From positions 62,001 to 126,000 of the forward strand of contig JAEZFP010000062.1 in NCBI GenBank assembly GCA_023417475.1: a DNA stretch of 64,000 nucleotides, given 5' to 3'. Below the pieces are notes generated by a model that saw only the letters and a list, made by a program, of their open reading frames with translations, had not been told where the DNA came from and did no database searches. Shown here piece by piece: positions 16,209 to 25,721 of this stretch (positions are counted from its first letter, which is position 1; each line of letters opens with the position of its first letter). The DNA comes from Bacillota bacterium (GTDB lineage Bacteria > Bacillota > UBA4882 > UBA8346). A program made the position numbers and the translations under genes.

Positions 16209-17225
16209 TCAAATTCCTTTTACTTTCATTCCAACCGGGGCCCTAACCTTGTCGAACATGGTTTTGGGCACAGTGACGGTGGTTGGATCGCCGTCACTCA
16301 CGAAACGAAGCGCCGGCTTTTGCTTGTAAGTCTCCACAAAAGCTTTTGGCCCCCAAGGAGTATCGCCGGCCTGAATCCGTTCGATGCGATAGGGATCGAA
16401 TTTAGTCGAAAACGGCGAAACATTGGGTCCGGAGCCGACCAGTACCACCGAATGGTAACGATATTTGATCCCTTGATATTCGCCCGCATGTTCCAATACC
16501 CGGTTTTTGGCATGAACTCCAAACGGCAACGCCAGGTTTTTCACTTCATAGCCGGGGACGTAGGATTGAACGGCTTGATTGGTAAGGACCATCTGTTTCT
16601 GGACGCCAAGGTCGTCGGTTTTGGCCAGATTTTGATGCCAGTAGGTGTGACTACCGATTTCGTAGCCGTTTTTGACCAACCACTCCAGCTTTTGTTGGAT
16701 ATATTCCTCTTGGCCGAACAGGCGCAATTTGGGCGGGATCGCCGGCAACACGTAAAAAGTCGCCGTCAGGGGGAAATCGGGATGTTGTTTTTTAAACGCT
16801 TCCATGATCCCGACGCCGCAATTGGGATCGATCACCAGTTTACCATCTTCCTGAAGATAACGAAACTGTCCCTGGCTCGAATCGTCGAAGGTTAACACAA
16901 ACGGAGTTTTCCCTTTCGGAACCTTGATGGTTCCCTTGAGCACATCCATCAGCGGAACGGGATAATAACCGTTCTCATAAAGCATCGTCAGATCTTTCCG
17001 GAAATTATCCGGGGTTCGTCGCCAATCCGCTTCCGGCGTGCCGATTAAATGATACTCCAGAAACATAATCTCTCCCAGTTCGTTCGGTTGCAAAGCAACC
17101 GCCGCGGCGGCTGCCGTTGCTTGTGGTTTGACAGTCGTCGCGGCGGCGGTTGCCAACCAACGCGGCGCCGCCAGTGCCGTAATCCCAACCAACAAAGCCG
17201 TTGTAATCATCCATTTCGAACGCAA
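16209..17225 (-). CDS. Secreted polysaccharide deacetylase family protein
   Basis: A 338-residue protein with a signal peptide (MRSKWMITTALLVGITALAA) and an Ala-rich spacer to about residue 45, then a NodB-type domain: IMFLEYHLIG, FVLTFDDSSQGQF (metal Asp pair, about residue 118) and IGSHTYWHQN (metal His pair, about residue 197). Such enzymes remove acetyl groups from cell-wall or exopolysaccharide amino sugars outside the cell. The domain is followed by a long tail without a recognised motif. It appears monocistronic. Confidence 0.85.
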   Translation of the reverse strand: MRSKWMITTALLVGITALAAPRWLATAAATTVKPQATAAAAAVALQPNELGEIMFLEYHLIGTPEADWRRTPDNFRKDLTMLYENGYYPVPLMDVLKGTIKVPKGKTPFVLTFDDSSQGQFRYLQEDGKLVIDPNCGVGIMEAFKKQHPDFPLTATFYVLPAIPPKLRLFGQEEYIQQKLEWLVKNGYEIGSHTYWHQNLAKTDDLGVQKQMVLTNQAVQSYVPGYEVKNLALPFGVHAKNRVLEHAGEYQGIKYRYHSVVLVGSGPNVSPFSTKFDPYRIERIQAGDTPWGPKAFVETYKQKPALRFVSDGDPTTVTVPKTMFDKVRAPVGMKVKGI

Positions 17226-17499
17226 TTTGTCTTTTCCCCCTTATTGTTTAGATCACAGCCATCAATTCCATCCCGGAGCGGTCCGTTCCTCTGATTAATT
17301 TATGGAAGCGGCCGGACGAACATGTCAACCGTTTCATTAAAAACCCCTATTAGCAGAGCAGATTAACAAGTTCTGAAAATTCCAGCGCAATATAGGAATT
17401 CTTTATGCACACGACGAATTAGAGCATCGTTAAAACCGAATTGAAACCTAGGATCACAATAACAATGAGAACGCGATACGAAAGGCAGGGTCTGGCCAG

Positions 17500-18294
17500 A
17501 TGATCGATGTGCAGAACCGGACGGATTCCCGGGGAATTGAGATTCAGCGGGTTGGGTTAAAGGATGTCAACTTACCGTTTCAGATTCGGATGCGGGACGG
17601 CGGTTTTCAACATGTTCAAGGCAATGTGACCGTCTCCGTCACCTTGCCGCATCATTTCAAAGGGACTCATCTCAGCCGGTTTATGGAGCTGTTGATGTTA
17701 TGGAGCGAAAAACCCATCTCCTTTCAGGAGATCCGGCAGATTCTGGCGGAACTCTGCACCAATCTTGAAGTCGCCGCCGCCGAAATCCGCCTGAAATTTC
17801 GTTATTTCCTGCCCGTTCCGGCGCCGGTCAGCGGAATCAAGGGGTTTCTCGATTATATCGCCGAGTTTCGCGGTCAATATCATCAAGAGTCCAATCGTTT
17901 CGACTACCAATTAGGCGCGGAGATTCCGGTGCTTTCGCTCTGTCCGTGCAGTAAGGAGATCTCGGCTTTTGGAGCCCACAATCAACGCGCGGTGATCCGC
18001 ACGCTGATCCGCTGCCAATATCCGGGCAAGATCTTGTGGCTGGAAGACCTGATCGAACGGTTACGGGTTGAGGGCAGTTGCCCGGTTTTCCCTGTCCTCA
18101 AACGGGACGATGAAAAATATGTCACTGAAACCGCCTATCAAAACCCCAAATTTGTCGAGGATATTTTACGCGATTCGGTGTTGGCGCTCCGCTCGGAGCC
18201 GCGAATCCGCAGCTTTGAAGTGGAAGTCGAAAGTTACGAATCCATCCATAACCACAGCGCTTTCGCCTCGCATATCGAAGCGCCCCCTGAGTAA
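17500..18294 (+). CDS. folE2: GTP cyclohydrolase FolE2 (GCYH-IB)
   Basis: A 264-residue type IB GTP cyclohydrolase. It makes 7,8-dihydroneopterin triphosphate, the first intermediate of folate and queuosine. The family motif LSLCPCSKEISAFGAHNQR (about residue 145) contains the metal-binding Cys, and the N-terminal GLKDVNLPFQIR is conserved. GCYH-IB can use metals other than zinc. GCAGGG lies about 9 nt before the ATG. The gene is alone on the plus strand and its TAA directly abuts the addA stop. queH and folC also lie in this window. Confidence 0.93.
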   Translation: MIDVQNRTDSRGIEIQRVGLKDVNLPFQIRMRDGGFQHVQGNVTVSVTLPHHFKGTHLSRFMELLMLWSEKPISFQEIRQILAELCTNLEVAAAEIRLKFRYFLPVPAPVSGIKGFLDYIAEFRGQYHQESNRFDYQLGAEIPVLSLCPCSKEISAFGAHNQRAVIRTLIRCQYPGKILWLEDLIERLRVEGSCPVFPVLKRDDEKYVTETAYQNPKFVEDILRDSVLALRSEPRIRSFEVEVESYESIHNHSAFASHIEAPPE

Positions 18295-21200
18295 TTAACG
18301 GCAGACCGTCCGGTACTTGCATTCGTGACAGTCGCCACCCCGGGCGAAAGCGTCGGGACGGTCATGTTCGGCCAAAAATTTGGCGATCGCCGCCGTTTCG
18401 GCGCCGGTTTGCGCCAGCGCCTCCCGGTCCAGTGGCACTCTGACTTCGTCATCGCAATAGGGGAAATAAAGCACGGCCCGGTCCGGTAGCCGTCCCCAGA
18501 TTTGGGCGATCGCCAAAGCATATAACTGTAATTGCCAGAAGTAGCCTTGCGCGGCCTGAACCATCCGTTCCCGCCCGATCCGGTGCGTCTTGTAGTCCAC
18601 CAGAATCAACTCTCCCGCCGCATTGCGGATCAACCGGTCAAACCTTCCCTCCACCCGGACCCACTCATTGAGCTTCAATACGAACGGCACTTCCTCCCAA
18701 CACTGGGTTTGCGCACCGGCGTAAGCGCTTTGCCGCAAATGATTCCAGATCCGCTCCAAATCGGTTTTCAGGCGTTCCCGTTCGGTCGGGGCCAGTTCCC
18801 CGAAACTACGTTGCCACAGCTCCTCGGGCCAAGCCGGGGAATTAAGCCGTACCGCCTGGTGGATAAAGTTGCCGATCGCGGCTCCCTGGCTCCCCCGGGG
18901 CTCCGCTTCCCGTTCGGTTTCAACCGCCCGTCCGGTCTCCGGCCCTTGGTCCAACCGTAAAATGTACCGCCAGTAATAATAGCGCGGACAAGTTTTGAAT
19001 GCTAAAATCCCCGAAACTTTCAAGGTAATCAAAACCGGATCCAACACGGCGGTTGCCGCCACTTCGGAGTTGTCCGCCGTCGCCCCGCCTCCGTCCGCTC
19101 CCGCCGGTGCGATCTCATCCAGCAATGTCACGGGGGAGGACGGCACGTTCACCGCCTCCAACTCACGCGCCACCGCAACGGGAATTCCTTGAAAATCCAT
19201 CGCGGTTTGCGCCTCCGCCAACGGCAATAACAGTTCGAACCATTTCATCCAATTTTTCGCCGTAGCCAATGTATCGCCCTTGGACTTGCTCTGGCCCGAC
19301 CCCACCAAAACCAGTTGACGTTTGGCCCGGGTCAGGGCCACGTAGAGCACCCGCTTCAGTTCGGAGAGCTCGTCCCGATTTTCACGTTCTTTAATCTGCC
19401 GCCAAATCGTGGTCTCAGCCGGAGTGTCCTCCGCGACCGGAATTTTGAAACCAATCCCGATCTCTTTATGAAAGACCATTTTCAAACCGCTGCCCACCCG
19501 AAAGTTCCGGTCAAGATCGGGTAGAAAAACCACCGGAAACTCCAAACCTTTCGAGCGGTGGATGGTCATCAGCCGAACCACATCGCTCCCCTCCGCCTGG
19601 GTCTGGGCTTCCCCCTCGCCGATCTCCATTCCTTCCATCTCTTGAAGATAATTCAGGAAACGGTTTAAGTCATGAAATCCTTGTCCGCAAAACTCCTCGG
19701 CTTTGGCGATTAATTTCTCCAGATTGGCCAAACGTTGCACGGCATCAACCGTTCCCAACATCATTTCCCGGTAGTGCATCCGCTCCAGCGCCATGCGGAT
19801 TAATGCGGGAATCGGCAGCAGCTCCCGGCGTTCCTGCAAGAACAGGATTAACTCCCGAAACGCCGCGAAACGTTCCGCAACTGCCGGATCATCAACCAAT
19901 GCGACCGCCCCGCCGTCCTGATAAAAAGCGCTGACCAAATCCGTTACTTGACTTAACCGCAATAGTTGTTCATCGGTCAGGCCGACATAAGGCGAGGCCA
20001 ATAAACCCAACAACGCGATCCCGTCATAACGTTGTTGCACGATACGCAATAAATTGAGTTGGTCAACCACTTCCTGCCGGTGATAAAGATCCCCGCCGCT
20101 GGCGGTGTAATACGGGATATTCAGAGCGGCCAAGGCTTGCTGATAAACGGGCATGGCGGTCCCGGCCCGGAATAACAACACAATATCCCCATACCGGACC
20201 GGCGTGGCGGCCCCGGCGCTTTCGCTTACCATTTGCGCGACCCGCTCCGCCAGCATTTGCGCTTGAAGTTCGGAATCGGTCTCGCCGCAGCAAAGGAACT
20301 CAATCCGCGACCCGTCGTCGTTTTCGCCCGGTTCCAGCGGCTCATAAGCGAAGTTTTCGCCGGCGAACAACCTTTCGGACAAGGCGTTGATAAAGTGAAT
20401 GACAGTCCGGTTGGAACGGTAATTTTTGGTGAGCGCGACAGTCCGGCCGTCCCGGGCCGCGATCTCCGCCGCCAGTTCGGTCATTAGATCGGCTTCGGCT
20501 CCGCGAAACCGGTAGATCGACTGCTTGATATCACCCACGGCCATCAAGCGGCCGCCGCGATAATCCTCACCCAGCAGCAATCGGACCAGATCCAGTTGCA
20601 AGCTGTTGGTATCCTGGAACTCATCCACCAGGAGATAGCCAATGCCCTCCTGGACCTGACGGGCAATATCCGGGTGCTCCTGCAACAATTGCCGGGCCAA
20701 TAGTTGTTGATCGGCAAAGTCAAGCACGCCCCCCTCCTGCTTTAACAGGCGGTAGCGGTGCTGCAGGTCCTCAAGGAACATCGTCAGCAAGGGCAAGCGC
20801 GCCAACGCTTCGGTATCGGCGAGCCGCCGCTGCGCCTCGACGAGCATTTCCTTGATCGGAACGACCCGTTCTTTAAGCGCCGCCGGTAACGTTAACGGCA
20901 AGCCGCCGCCCAAATCGTTCAAAACCGGATACAATTCGTGAAACGACCGGCTTTGTTCCAAAACTTCACGGTATCCCGGCCAGACTTCGCGCAGGGAATT
21001 GATGACGGCGGTAGCGTTTTCAGTCAGCTTTTGACTGCGACAGAAAGCCAACAATTCGTCGACTTCATACATAAGCGGAGTCAACCCAACCAGTGCATCC
21101 TCCAGTCCGGACTCCAAAGCGGTTTGCGTCTGCCGGATCACGGCTGCGATCGTCCGGCCGCTTTCGCGAATGGCCTGATAAATACTGATCAGACTGTCGA

Positions 21201-21714
21201 TCAACGCGTCCCAACCATAATCCCGAATCCAATTGATCAGGGGTTCATTCTCGGTTTCCTCCGTTTGAACCGCGGCGGTCAGCACTGCGGTGGCCGCCTG
21301 CATGAGATACAGCCGTTCCTGTCCTTCGTCCAGCACCCCCGAGACGGGCGGAATCCCCGCTTCCAACGGGTGTTCCTGGATCAACCGGAGGCAAAGTCCA
21401 TGAAACGTGGCAATCCGGGCGGCCTCGATCAATTGCAGTTGCTGTTGCCAAAACTCAATCTCCGCCGGCTCCCGGGCTAACGACAACTGTTCCCGGACGC
21501 CCTGACGGATCCGTTCCCGCATCTCGGCCGCGGCTTTTTTGGTAAAGGTAATGGCGACAATCTCCCGGATCGCGGCTCGCCGTTCCGCAAGCAAACAGAG
21601 GTATTTATTGGCGAGAACGGTGGTTTTTCCGGTTCCGGCGCCCGCCGAGACCAGCAGGTCGGTGGCGAACTCGGTGATCGCCGTTAGTTGTTGTTCATTG
21701 GGCGGATGCGCCAT
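18295..21714 (-). CDS. addA: AddA-type helicase-nuclease subunit
   Basis: About 1139 residues: a UvrD-like superfamily 1 helicase with Walker A VSAGAGTGKTTVLANKY, motif II LLVDEFQDTNSLQ, GDIKQSIYRFRGAEAD and VALTRAKRQLV, and a C-terminal PDDEXK nuclease with GRFDRL and LILVDYKTHR. One Cys in FKTCPRYYYW and three in CHECKYRTVC flank the nuclease and look like a [4Fe-4S] clasp, which I would normally expect in AddB. ATG 21714 has GGAGG 8 nt upstream and overlaps addB by 20 bp. The complex processes double-strand ends for recombination. Confidence 0.9.
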   Translation of the reverse strand: MAHPPNEQQLTAITEFATDLLVSAGAGTGKTTVLANKYLCLLAERRAAIREIVAITFTKKAAAEMRERIRQGVREQLSLAREPAEIEFWQQQLQLIEAARIATFHGLCLRLIQEHPLEAGIPPVSGVLDEGQERLYLMQAATAVLTAAVQTEETENEPLINWIRDYGWDALIDSLISIYQAIRESGRTIAAVIRQTQTALESGLEDALVGLTPLMYEVDELLAFCRSQKLTENATAVINSLREVWPGYREVLEQSRSFHELYPVLNDLGGGLPLTLPAALKERVVPIKEMLVEAQRRLADTEALARLPLLTMFLEDLQHRYRLLKQEGGVLDFADQQLLARQLLQEHPDIARQVQEGIGYLLVDEFQDTNSLQLDLVRLLLGEDYRGGRLMAVGDIKQSIYRFRGAEADLMTELAAEIAARDGRTVALTKNYRSNRTVIHFINALSERLFAGENFAYEPLEPGENDDGSRIEFLCCGETDSELQAQMLAERVAQMVSESAGAATPVRYGDIVLLFRAGTAMPVYQQALAALNIPYYTASGGDLYHRQEVVDQLNLLRIVQQRYDGIALLGLLASPYVGLTDEQLLRLSQVTDLVSAFYQDGGAVALVDDPAVAERFAAFRELILFLQERRELLPIPALIRMALERMHYREMMLGTVDAVQRLANLEKLIAKAEEFCGQGFHDLNRFLNYLQEMEGMEIGEGEAQTQAEGSDVVRLMTIHRSKGLEFPVVFLPDLDRNFRVGSGLKMVFHKEIGIGFKIPVAEDTPAETTIWRQIKERENRDELSELKRVLYVALTRAKRQLVLVGSGQSKSKGDTLATAKNWMKWFELLLPLAEAQTAMDFQGIPVAVARELEAVNVPSSPVTLLDEIAPAGADGGGATADNSEVAATAVLDPVLITLKVSGILAFKTCPRYYYWRYILRLDQGPETGRAVETEREAEPRGSQGAAIGNFIHQAVRLNSPAWPEELWQRSFGELAPTERERLKTDLERIWNHLRQSAYAGAQTQCWEEVPFVLKLNEWVRVEGRFDRLIRNAAGELILVDYKTHRIGRERMVQAAQGYFWQLQLYALAIAQIWGRLPDRAVLYFPYCDDEVRVPLDREALAQTGAETAAIAKFLAEHDRPDAFARGGDCHECKYRTVCR

Positions 21715-24700
21715 CTCCACTTCCTCCTTCCCACTCCCGCCGCCGGCAGGACGCTTTATACTCACAGTAACTTGGACATTTCTCAGCGGTTAACGGGAAC
21801 ATTCCCTTGCGGATGGCGTCAATAACCGTACCTAGTTCGGCGCGGACTTGATCCAACCACTCATCCCAATCCGCCGGTTCCAGCAGACCTTTGCCCTTCC
21901 AGGACATTCCCAGCCGTTCTTGCTGCCAGATCCCGCCTTTGGTGCGGGAGGGGTTCCGCAAGCCCAAGTAGCTGCCGCCCACCGCCGCGTCCGCGCCGTA
22001 GATCAGTTGTTCCAGCGCTAATAAATACACCGGAATCTGGATTTTTTTCAAGTTCACCAAGTCCGAAGCCGACGGACCGGATCCCAGTTTATAATCGTAA
22101 ACTACAAACCGGCCGGCCGGATCGACATCGACCCGATCGATCCGGCCCGTAATCGTCGCGTTTCCTTCCGGCCATTCCAACCGGAAGGGACCCGTCGGAG
22201 GATCAACCGGGTCATCCCCGGCGGTAATTGCGGGGCGCAGACCAAACGCCAACTCGAACTGGCACGGCCGGAAACGGTACTCGGTCCGTTCCGCCCATTG
22301 CACCTCGGCGGTCAGCCATTGACGCAAAACGCGGCGGGCTTGTTCCCGCTGGATCAGCAATACCGCCCGGGCGAGGTCGTTGACGGCTTTGGTCTGCCAA
22401 ACGCTGAAACCGGCAGTAAACTCCGCTTCCAAAACCGCCAGATCGGCGTCGAAATTTTCCGGGCGCAACGGTTTGGTCCGGTAACGTCGCAAAAAATTGC
22501 GAAAGACATCGTGATAGAGATTGCCCAGATCCAGGTTTTCCGGAACCAGTCCCGGTTGGGTCAACGGTTTGATTTTCAATAAGTATTTCAAGTAAAAACG
22601 GTAGGGACAGCTCCGGTAGTCTTCCAACGCCGTAATTCCGAAAGGATAATCGGGTCCAAACCGTCGCACCAAACTGCGATCGGCAAACATGCCGCCGGGG
22701 CGGCCCCGGTTCCGCCAACGCCGAACCGTTTGCAACAACCGTTGATACTCGCGCTGTTGCAACAGGCCGCGGCAGATGGCTCCTTCCGCAGCCGGAACCG
22801 CCCGGCGGTCCGTATGGAGATACTCCAGCCAGCGCAAGCGCTCTTCCGGTTGCGAACGGCACTGGCTAAATTGCGGCTGAATCTCCGGAGCCAAACCGTA
22901 TTTGCGGATCCGTTCGGACAATTGCGGCAGCCATTCCAGGACCTCCTCCAGGAACAACGAACGGTTCAACGGTTGTCCTTCGTCGTCCTGATCGCGGTAG
23001 ACCAAATATAACTGTTCGGACGGCGCTTGCAGCGCCCAATAGAAAGCCAACTTCTCCTGAAGCTGGTATTGCTCCCCGGTCTCCAATTCCATTCCCAACG
23101 TTTTCAGCTCGCGCCGCTCCGCCGGACTTAACTTCCAATCATTGATATACACCCGCGGCAAAGACCCTTGCTCCAGATTGGCGATGAAAACCGCTTTCGC
23201 CCGGAGACCGCGGGCTTCCCGGGGCGGGAGCACCCGGAATTGCGGCCGGACCGCACGCGGTTCGGAGACTTCCAACGCTAAGAAATAATCCTCAAAAAAA
23301 CGTTGGTATTGGCTCAAGGTCAAGCGCTGTTCCGCCGCGCCCGGTAGGTAGCCGAGAATTTGGTCGATAGTCAGCCCGATCGCGCCCATCGCCTGATAGT
23401 TGCGGAGCTGTTGTCCCAGCACGACGGCGTCGCCGTCGAACGGCTGCCACTCCCAGGCGTCGCTATGGTTAAACCAGATCCGGGTCATCTCCAAAAATTG
23501 CAACAGCGAAGCTTCCAACGGATATCCGGCCAAGGTTTCGATTCCTTGCCCGAACCGTTCCAAACGCACTCCATTGCCGGCTGCCCATTCCCGCAACTCG
23601 GGATCATCCGGCAGTTTTAGCCACTGCTCCCGGCCGCAGACCGCGCCGTAGGTTTCCCGTAATTGGACGACCAGGCGATCACCATCGGTCACAGATCCGG
23701 CATGCCACTGGCGGATTAAAATTTCCAGATCAAGCCATTGCCAATCGTTAGTTAACGCGGTCAAGGTCTGGATAAAGTGACTGACGCCGGGCAGTTCCCG
23801 GGCGGCAAAATTCGGCCCGGCCAACGGCAGGCCATACTCGGTGAAGACCGGCTTGGCCGCTTTTAAAAACTGTTGCACCTGCGGGGTTACGATCAGGAAA
23901 TCCTCCACCCGGTAGCCGTTTTGCTCCATCGCGTAACGGATGGCGCGGGCAATCGCCCGGACTTGCTTTGGCCAGCCGGCGGCTTGAATCAGTTGCACCG
24001 AAGGATCGTCCGGCGCGCCCGGTAACGGTTCCGCCGTCCGGCGCCAAAAGTAGGTTTGCAGTTTGGCCAGAGCCGACTGCGGGGCCGCCGTCCCGGAGAC
24101 TGGCGTAATTTTGATCGGAAAATAGCGGGCGGTCAAGCGTTGCAATTCGGGAACCGCCGTCGGATCGACCAACACTTCGAAGTCGAACCAGCGATCCAGG
24201 GTTTGGATAAAATCCGCTTGCAGCGGCGTCAGATCGGTAAACCCATACAACAAAACCGGCGTTCTTTGGACGAGTCCGGGGTCGCCGGTCTGGATAGTTT
24301 GCAGTTCCTCCAAGATCAAATCGTCCTCGACAAAGCTCTTTTCGCGGAGAAGTTCCTGATAGGTCTGGTATAATAAAGCCAATTGGCGGATTTTCAGATT
24401 TTGGTCCGTCGCCCAGTCGCTGAAGATTTCCGGCGTCAATCCGGCCCGTTTCCATTCGGCGATCCCGGCTAAGATGGCCTCCCGATAGCCGGCAGCGAAC
24501 GGCGCCTGGTTTAAATGATCCAGTTCGCCGGCCTGCGCCAATCCTTGATAAGCCCCGGCGATTAACAACTGCTGCTCAAGCTCGGTGGGATGGCGTTGGT
24601 TTAACCCAAACCGGTCGCCGATTTCCTCGACGAAGCCTTCCAACAATAAAAAACGAACCCCGCCAATACCGGCCACGTCGGGTTGTTTTAACAGTTCGTC

Positions 24701-24835
24701 CTGAATCGCGTTGCGCAAACTTAACGTCGGAAAAAGCACGATCAGCGAAAAATCCTGTTCTGCCAAGGCGCGTTTGACCCGTTCCATAATGCGGCGGTGG
24801 CTTTGCAGCTCCCCGACAGCCGTGGTAACTTTCAT
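21695..24835 (-). CDS. addB: AddB-type nuclease subunit without Walker A
   Basis: About 1046 residues of the AddB/RexB kind. An inactive helicase-like body carries no GxGKT, and the N-terminus reads MKVTTAVGEL. The C-terminal nuclease has TGRIDRVDVD and VVYDYKLGSG. Cysteines in YRSCPYRFY and CPSYCEYKASC form the usual [4Fe-4S] clasp. It pairs with AddA, whose start lies inside this gene. The start is ATG 24835 or TTG 24838. AGGGGG lies 7 nt before the TTG and is part of the 3' arm of the msrB terminator, which may couple expression to readthrough. Confidence 0.87.
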   Translation of the reverse strand: MKVTTAVGELQSHRRIMERVKRALAEQDFSLIVLFPTLSLRNAIQDELLKQPDVAGIGGVRFLLLEGFVEEIGDRFGLNQRHPTELEQQLLIAGAYQGLAQAGELDHLNQAPFAAGYREAILAGIAEWKRAGLTPEIFSDWATDQNLKIRQLALLYQTYQELLREKSFVEDDLILEELQTIQTGDPGLVQRTPVLLYGFTDLTPLQADFIQTLDRWFDFEVLVDPTAVPELQRLTARYFPIKITPVSGTAAPQSALAKLQTYFWRRTAEPLPGAPDDPSVQLIQAAGWPKQVRAIARAIRYAMEQNGYRVEDFLIVTPQVQQFLKAAKPVFTEYGLPLAGPNFAARELPGVSHFIQTLTALTNDWQWLDLEILIRQWHAGSVTDGDRLVVQLRETYGAVCGREQWLKLPDDPELREWAAGNGVRLERFGQGIETLAGYPLEASLLQFLEMTRIWFNHSDAWEWQPFDGDAVVLGQQLRNYQAMGAIGLTIDQILGYLPGAAEQRLTLSQYQRFFEDYFLALEVSEPRAVRPQFRVLPPREARGLRAKAVFIANLEQGSLPRVYINDWKLSPAERRELKTLGMELETGEQYQLQEKLAFYWALQAPSEQLYLVYRDQDDEGQPLNRSLFLEEVLEWLPQLSERIRKYGLAPEIQPQFSQCRSQPEERLRWLEYLHTDRRAVPAAEGAICRGLLQQREYQRLLQTVRRWRNRGRPGGMFADRSLVRRFGPDYPFGITALEDYRSCPYRFYLKYLLKIKPLTQPGLVPENLDLGNLYHDVFRNFLRRYRTKPLRPENFDADLAVLEAEFTAGFSVWQTKAVNDLARAVLLIQREQARRVLRQWLTAEVQWAERTEYRFRPCQFELAFGLRPAITAGDDPVDPPTGPFRLEWPEGNATITGRIDRVDVDPAGRFVVYDYKLGSGPSASDLVNLKKIQIPVYLLALEQLIYGADAAVGGSYLGLRNPSRTKGGIWQQERLGMSWKGKGLLEPADWDEWLDQVRAELGTVIDAIRKGMFPLTAEKCPSYCEYKASCRRREWEGGSGDGASAQ

Positions 24836-24840
24836 CAAAT

Positions 24841-24876
24841 AAAAACCCCCTAATTCTCTTGAAAGAATTCGGGGGG
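24841..24876 (-). terminator. Terminator after msrB, overlapping the addB ribosome site
   Basis: GAATTCGGGGG (24865-24875) pairs with CCCCCTAATTC (24846-24856) with one mismatch, and the minus strand then reads TTTTTATTT. The downstream arm on the minus strand contains the AGGGGG that serves as the addB ribosome site. Confidence 0.7.
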
Positions 24877-24899
24877 CAACCGGCAAATCCTGCTGTCTT

Positions 24900-25304
24900 T
24901 TACCGCTTGTTGTTTACGACGTCCGCCTGAGGCCCGGGTTCAAAATTAAGCGCCGCCGAATTGATACAGTAGCGTTGCCCGGTCGGTCGCGGGCCGTCGG
25001 GAAACAAATGCCCCAGGTGGCCGCCGCATTGAGCGCAGCGCACCTCGGTCCGGGCCATCCCGTGACTGCGGTCGGGTTGGGTCAGGACATTGCCGGAGGC
25101 GGCCACATCATAGAAACTGGGCCAGCCGGAACCGGAGTCGTATTTGGTCTCCGAACGGAACAACAGGTTGCCGCAGGCGACGCAATGATATGTCCCGGTT
25201 TCGCGATGCGCGTAATATTTTCCGGTAAAGGGCGGTTCGGTGCCGCAGTCGCACAGCACATGATAACTCTCGGGCGACAACGCTTTTTTCTGGGACTCCT
25301 CCAT
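24900..25304 (-). CDS. msrB: Peptide-methionine (R)-S-oxide reductase MsrB
   Basis: A 134-residue MsrB that reduces methionine-R-sulfoxide in proteins. The zinc site cysteines are in CVACGNLLF and CAQCGGHLGHLF, SGSGWPSF is the substrate-binding strand, and the catalytic Cys is in RYCINSAALNF. The start ATG has GGAGT upstream. Downstream is a terminator that overlaps the addB ribosome site. This is a normal short MsrB with no MsrA fusion. Confidence 0.95.
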   Translation of the reverse strand: MEESQKKALSPESYHVLCDCGTEPPFTGKYYAHRETGTYHCVACGNLLFRSETKYDSGSGWPSFYDVAASGNVLTQPDRSHGMARTEVRCAQCGGHLGHLFPDGPRPTGQRYCINSAALNFEPGPQADVVNNKR

Positions 25305-25474
25305 ATCGGTTCACTCCTATTCGCGATACAGTATGCCACAAAAACTGTTGAAGCAAACTCGGCGGTTGATTTTTTCCAAAAAAAGCTGCAAAAGCCGGCG
25401 TTATGCGTTAAAATAGGATAAGCAAACGAAGTCGTCCGCCACCCCGGCAGGCCGGGGGTAGCAAAAGGATGAAA

Positions 25475-25589
25475 TTGGGGCGCGACTCACCCCCCTTACG
25501 TTAGCGAATACTTGTTCAAACATATTATGATCCCCCTCTCTTTTGACTGACAGCCGGTTCGAAGCGGTGGAAGAGAGAGGGCGCCATGG
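25475..25589. repeat. Dispersed repeat, copy A
   Basis: It begins TTGGGGCGCGACTCACCCCCCT and ends in a CCCCTCTCT...AGAGAGAGGG inverted repeat followed by CGCCATGG. Copy B at 27195-27287 has the same left edge, the same hairpin and the same CCATGG edge in the same orientation. The 417-bp gap from 25305 to 25721 that holds it also carries GCGGGTTAAAACCCGC (about 25645-25660) and no gene I can support. Confidence 0.6.
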
Positions 25590-25721
25590 GATATTTTTCA
25601 AAACAAACAATTAGGAAACAAGCATAATGAAAATAAATCCTACCGCGGGTTAAAACCCGCGACGGACCATCGCGCAGCCGACAGAGACCATCACAGTCTA
25701 TTTTATAAGCAGGTGATCACA

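Noticed and set aside
15894..16895. A 333-codon plus-strand frame
   Set aside because: It is mostly antisense to the polysaccharide deacetylase, whose signal peptide and NodB motifs are clear.
22212..22862. A 216-codon minus-strand frame inside addB
   Set aside because: It is an alternative frame of GC-rich addB. Its composition is rich in Pro, Arg and Gly and it lacks any motif.
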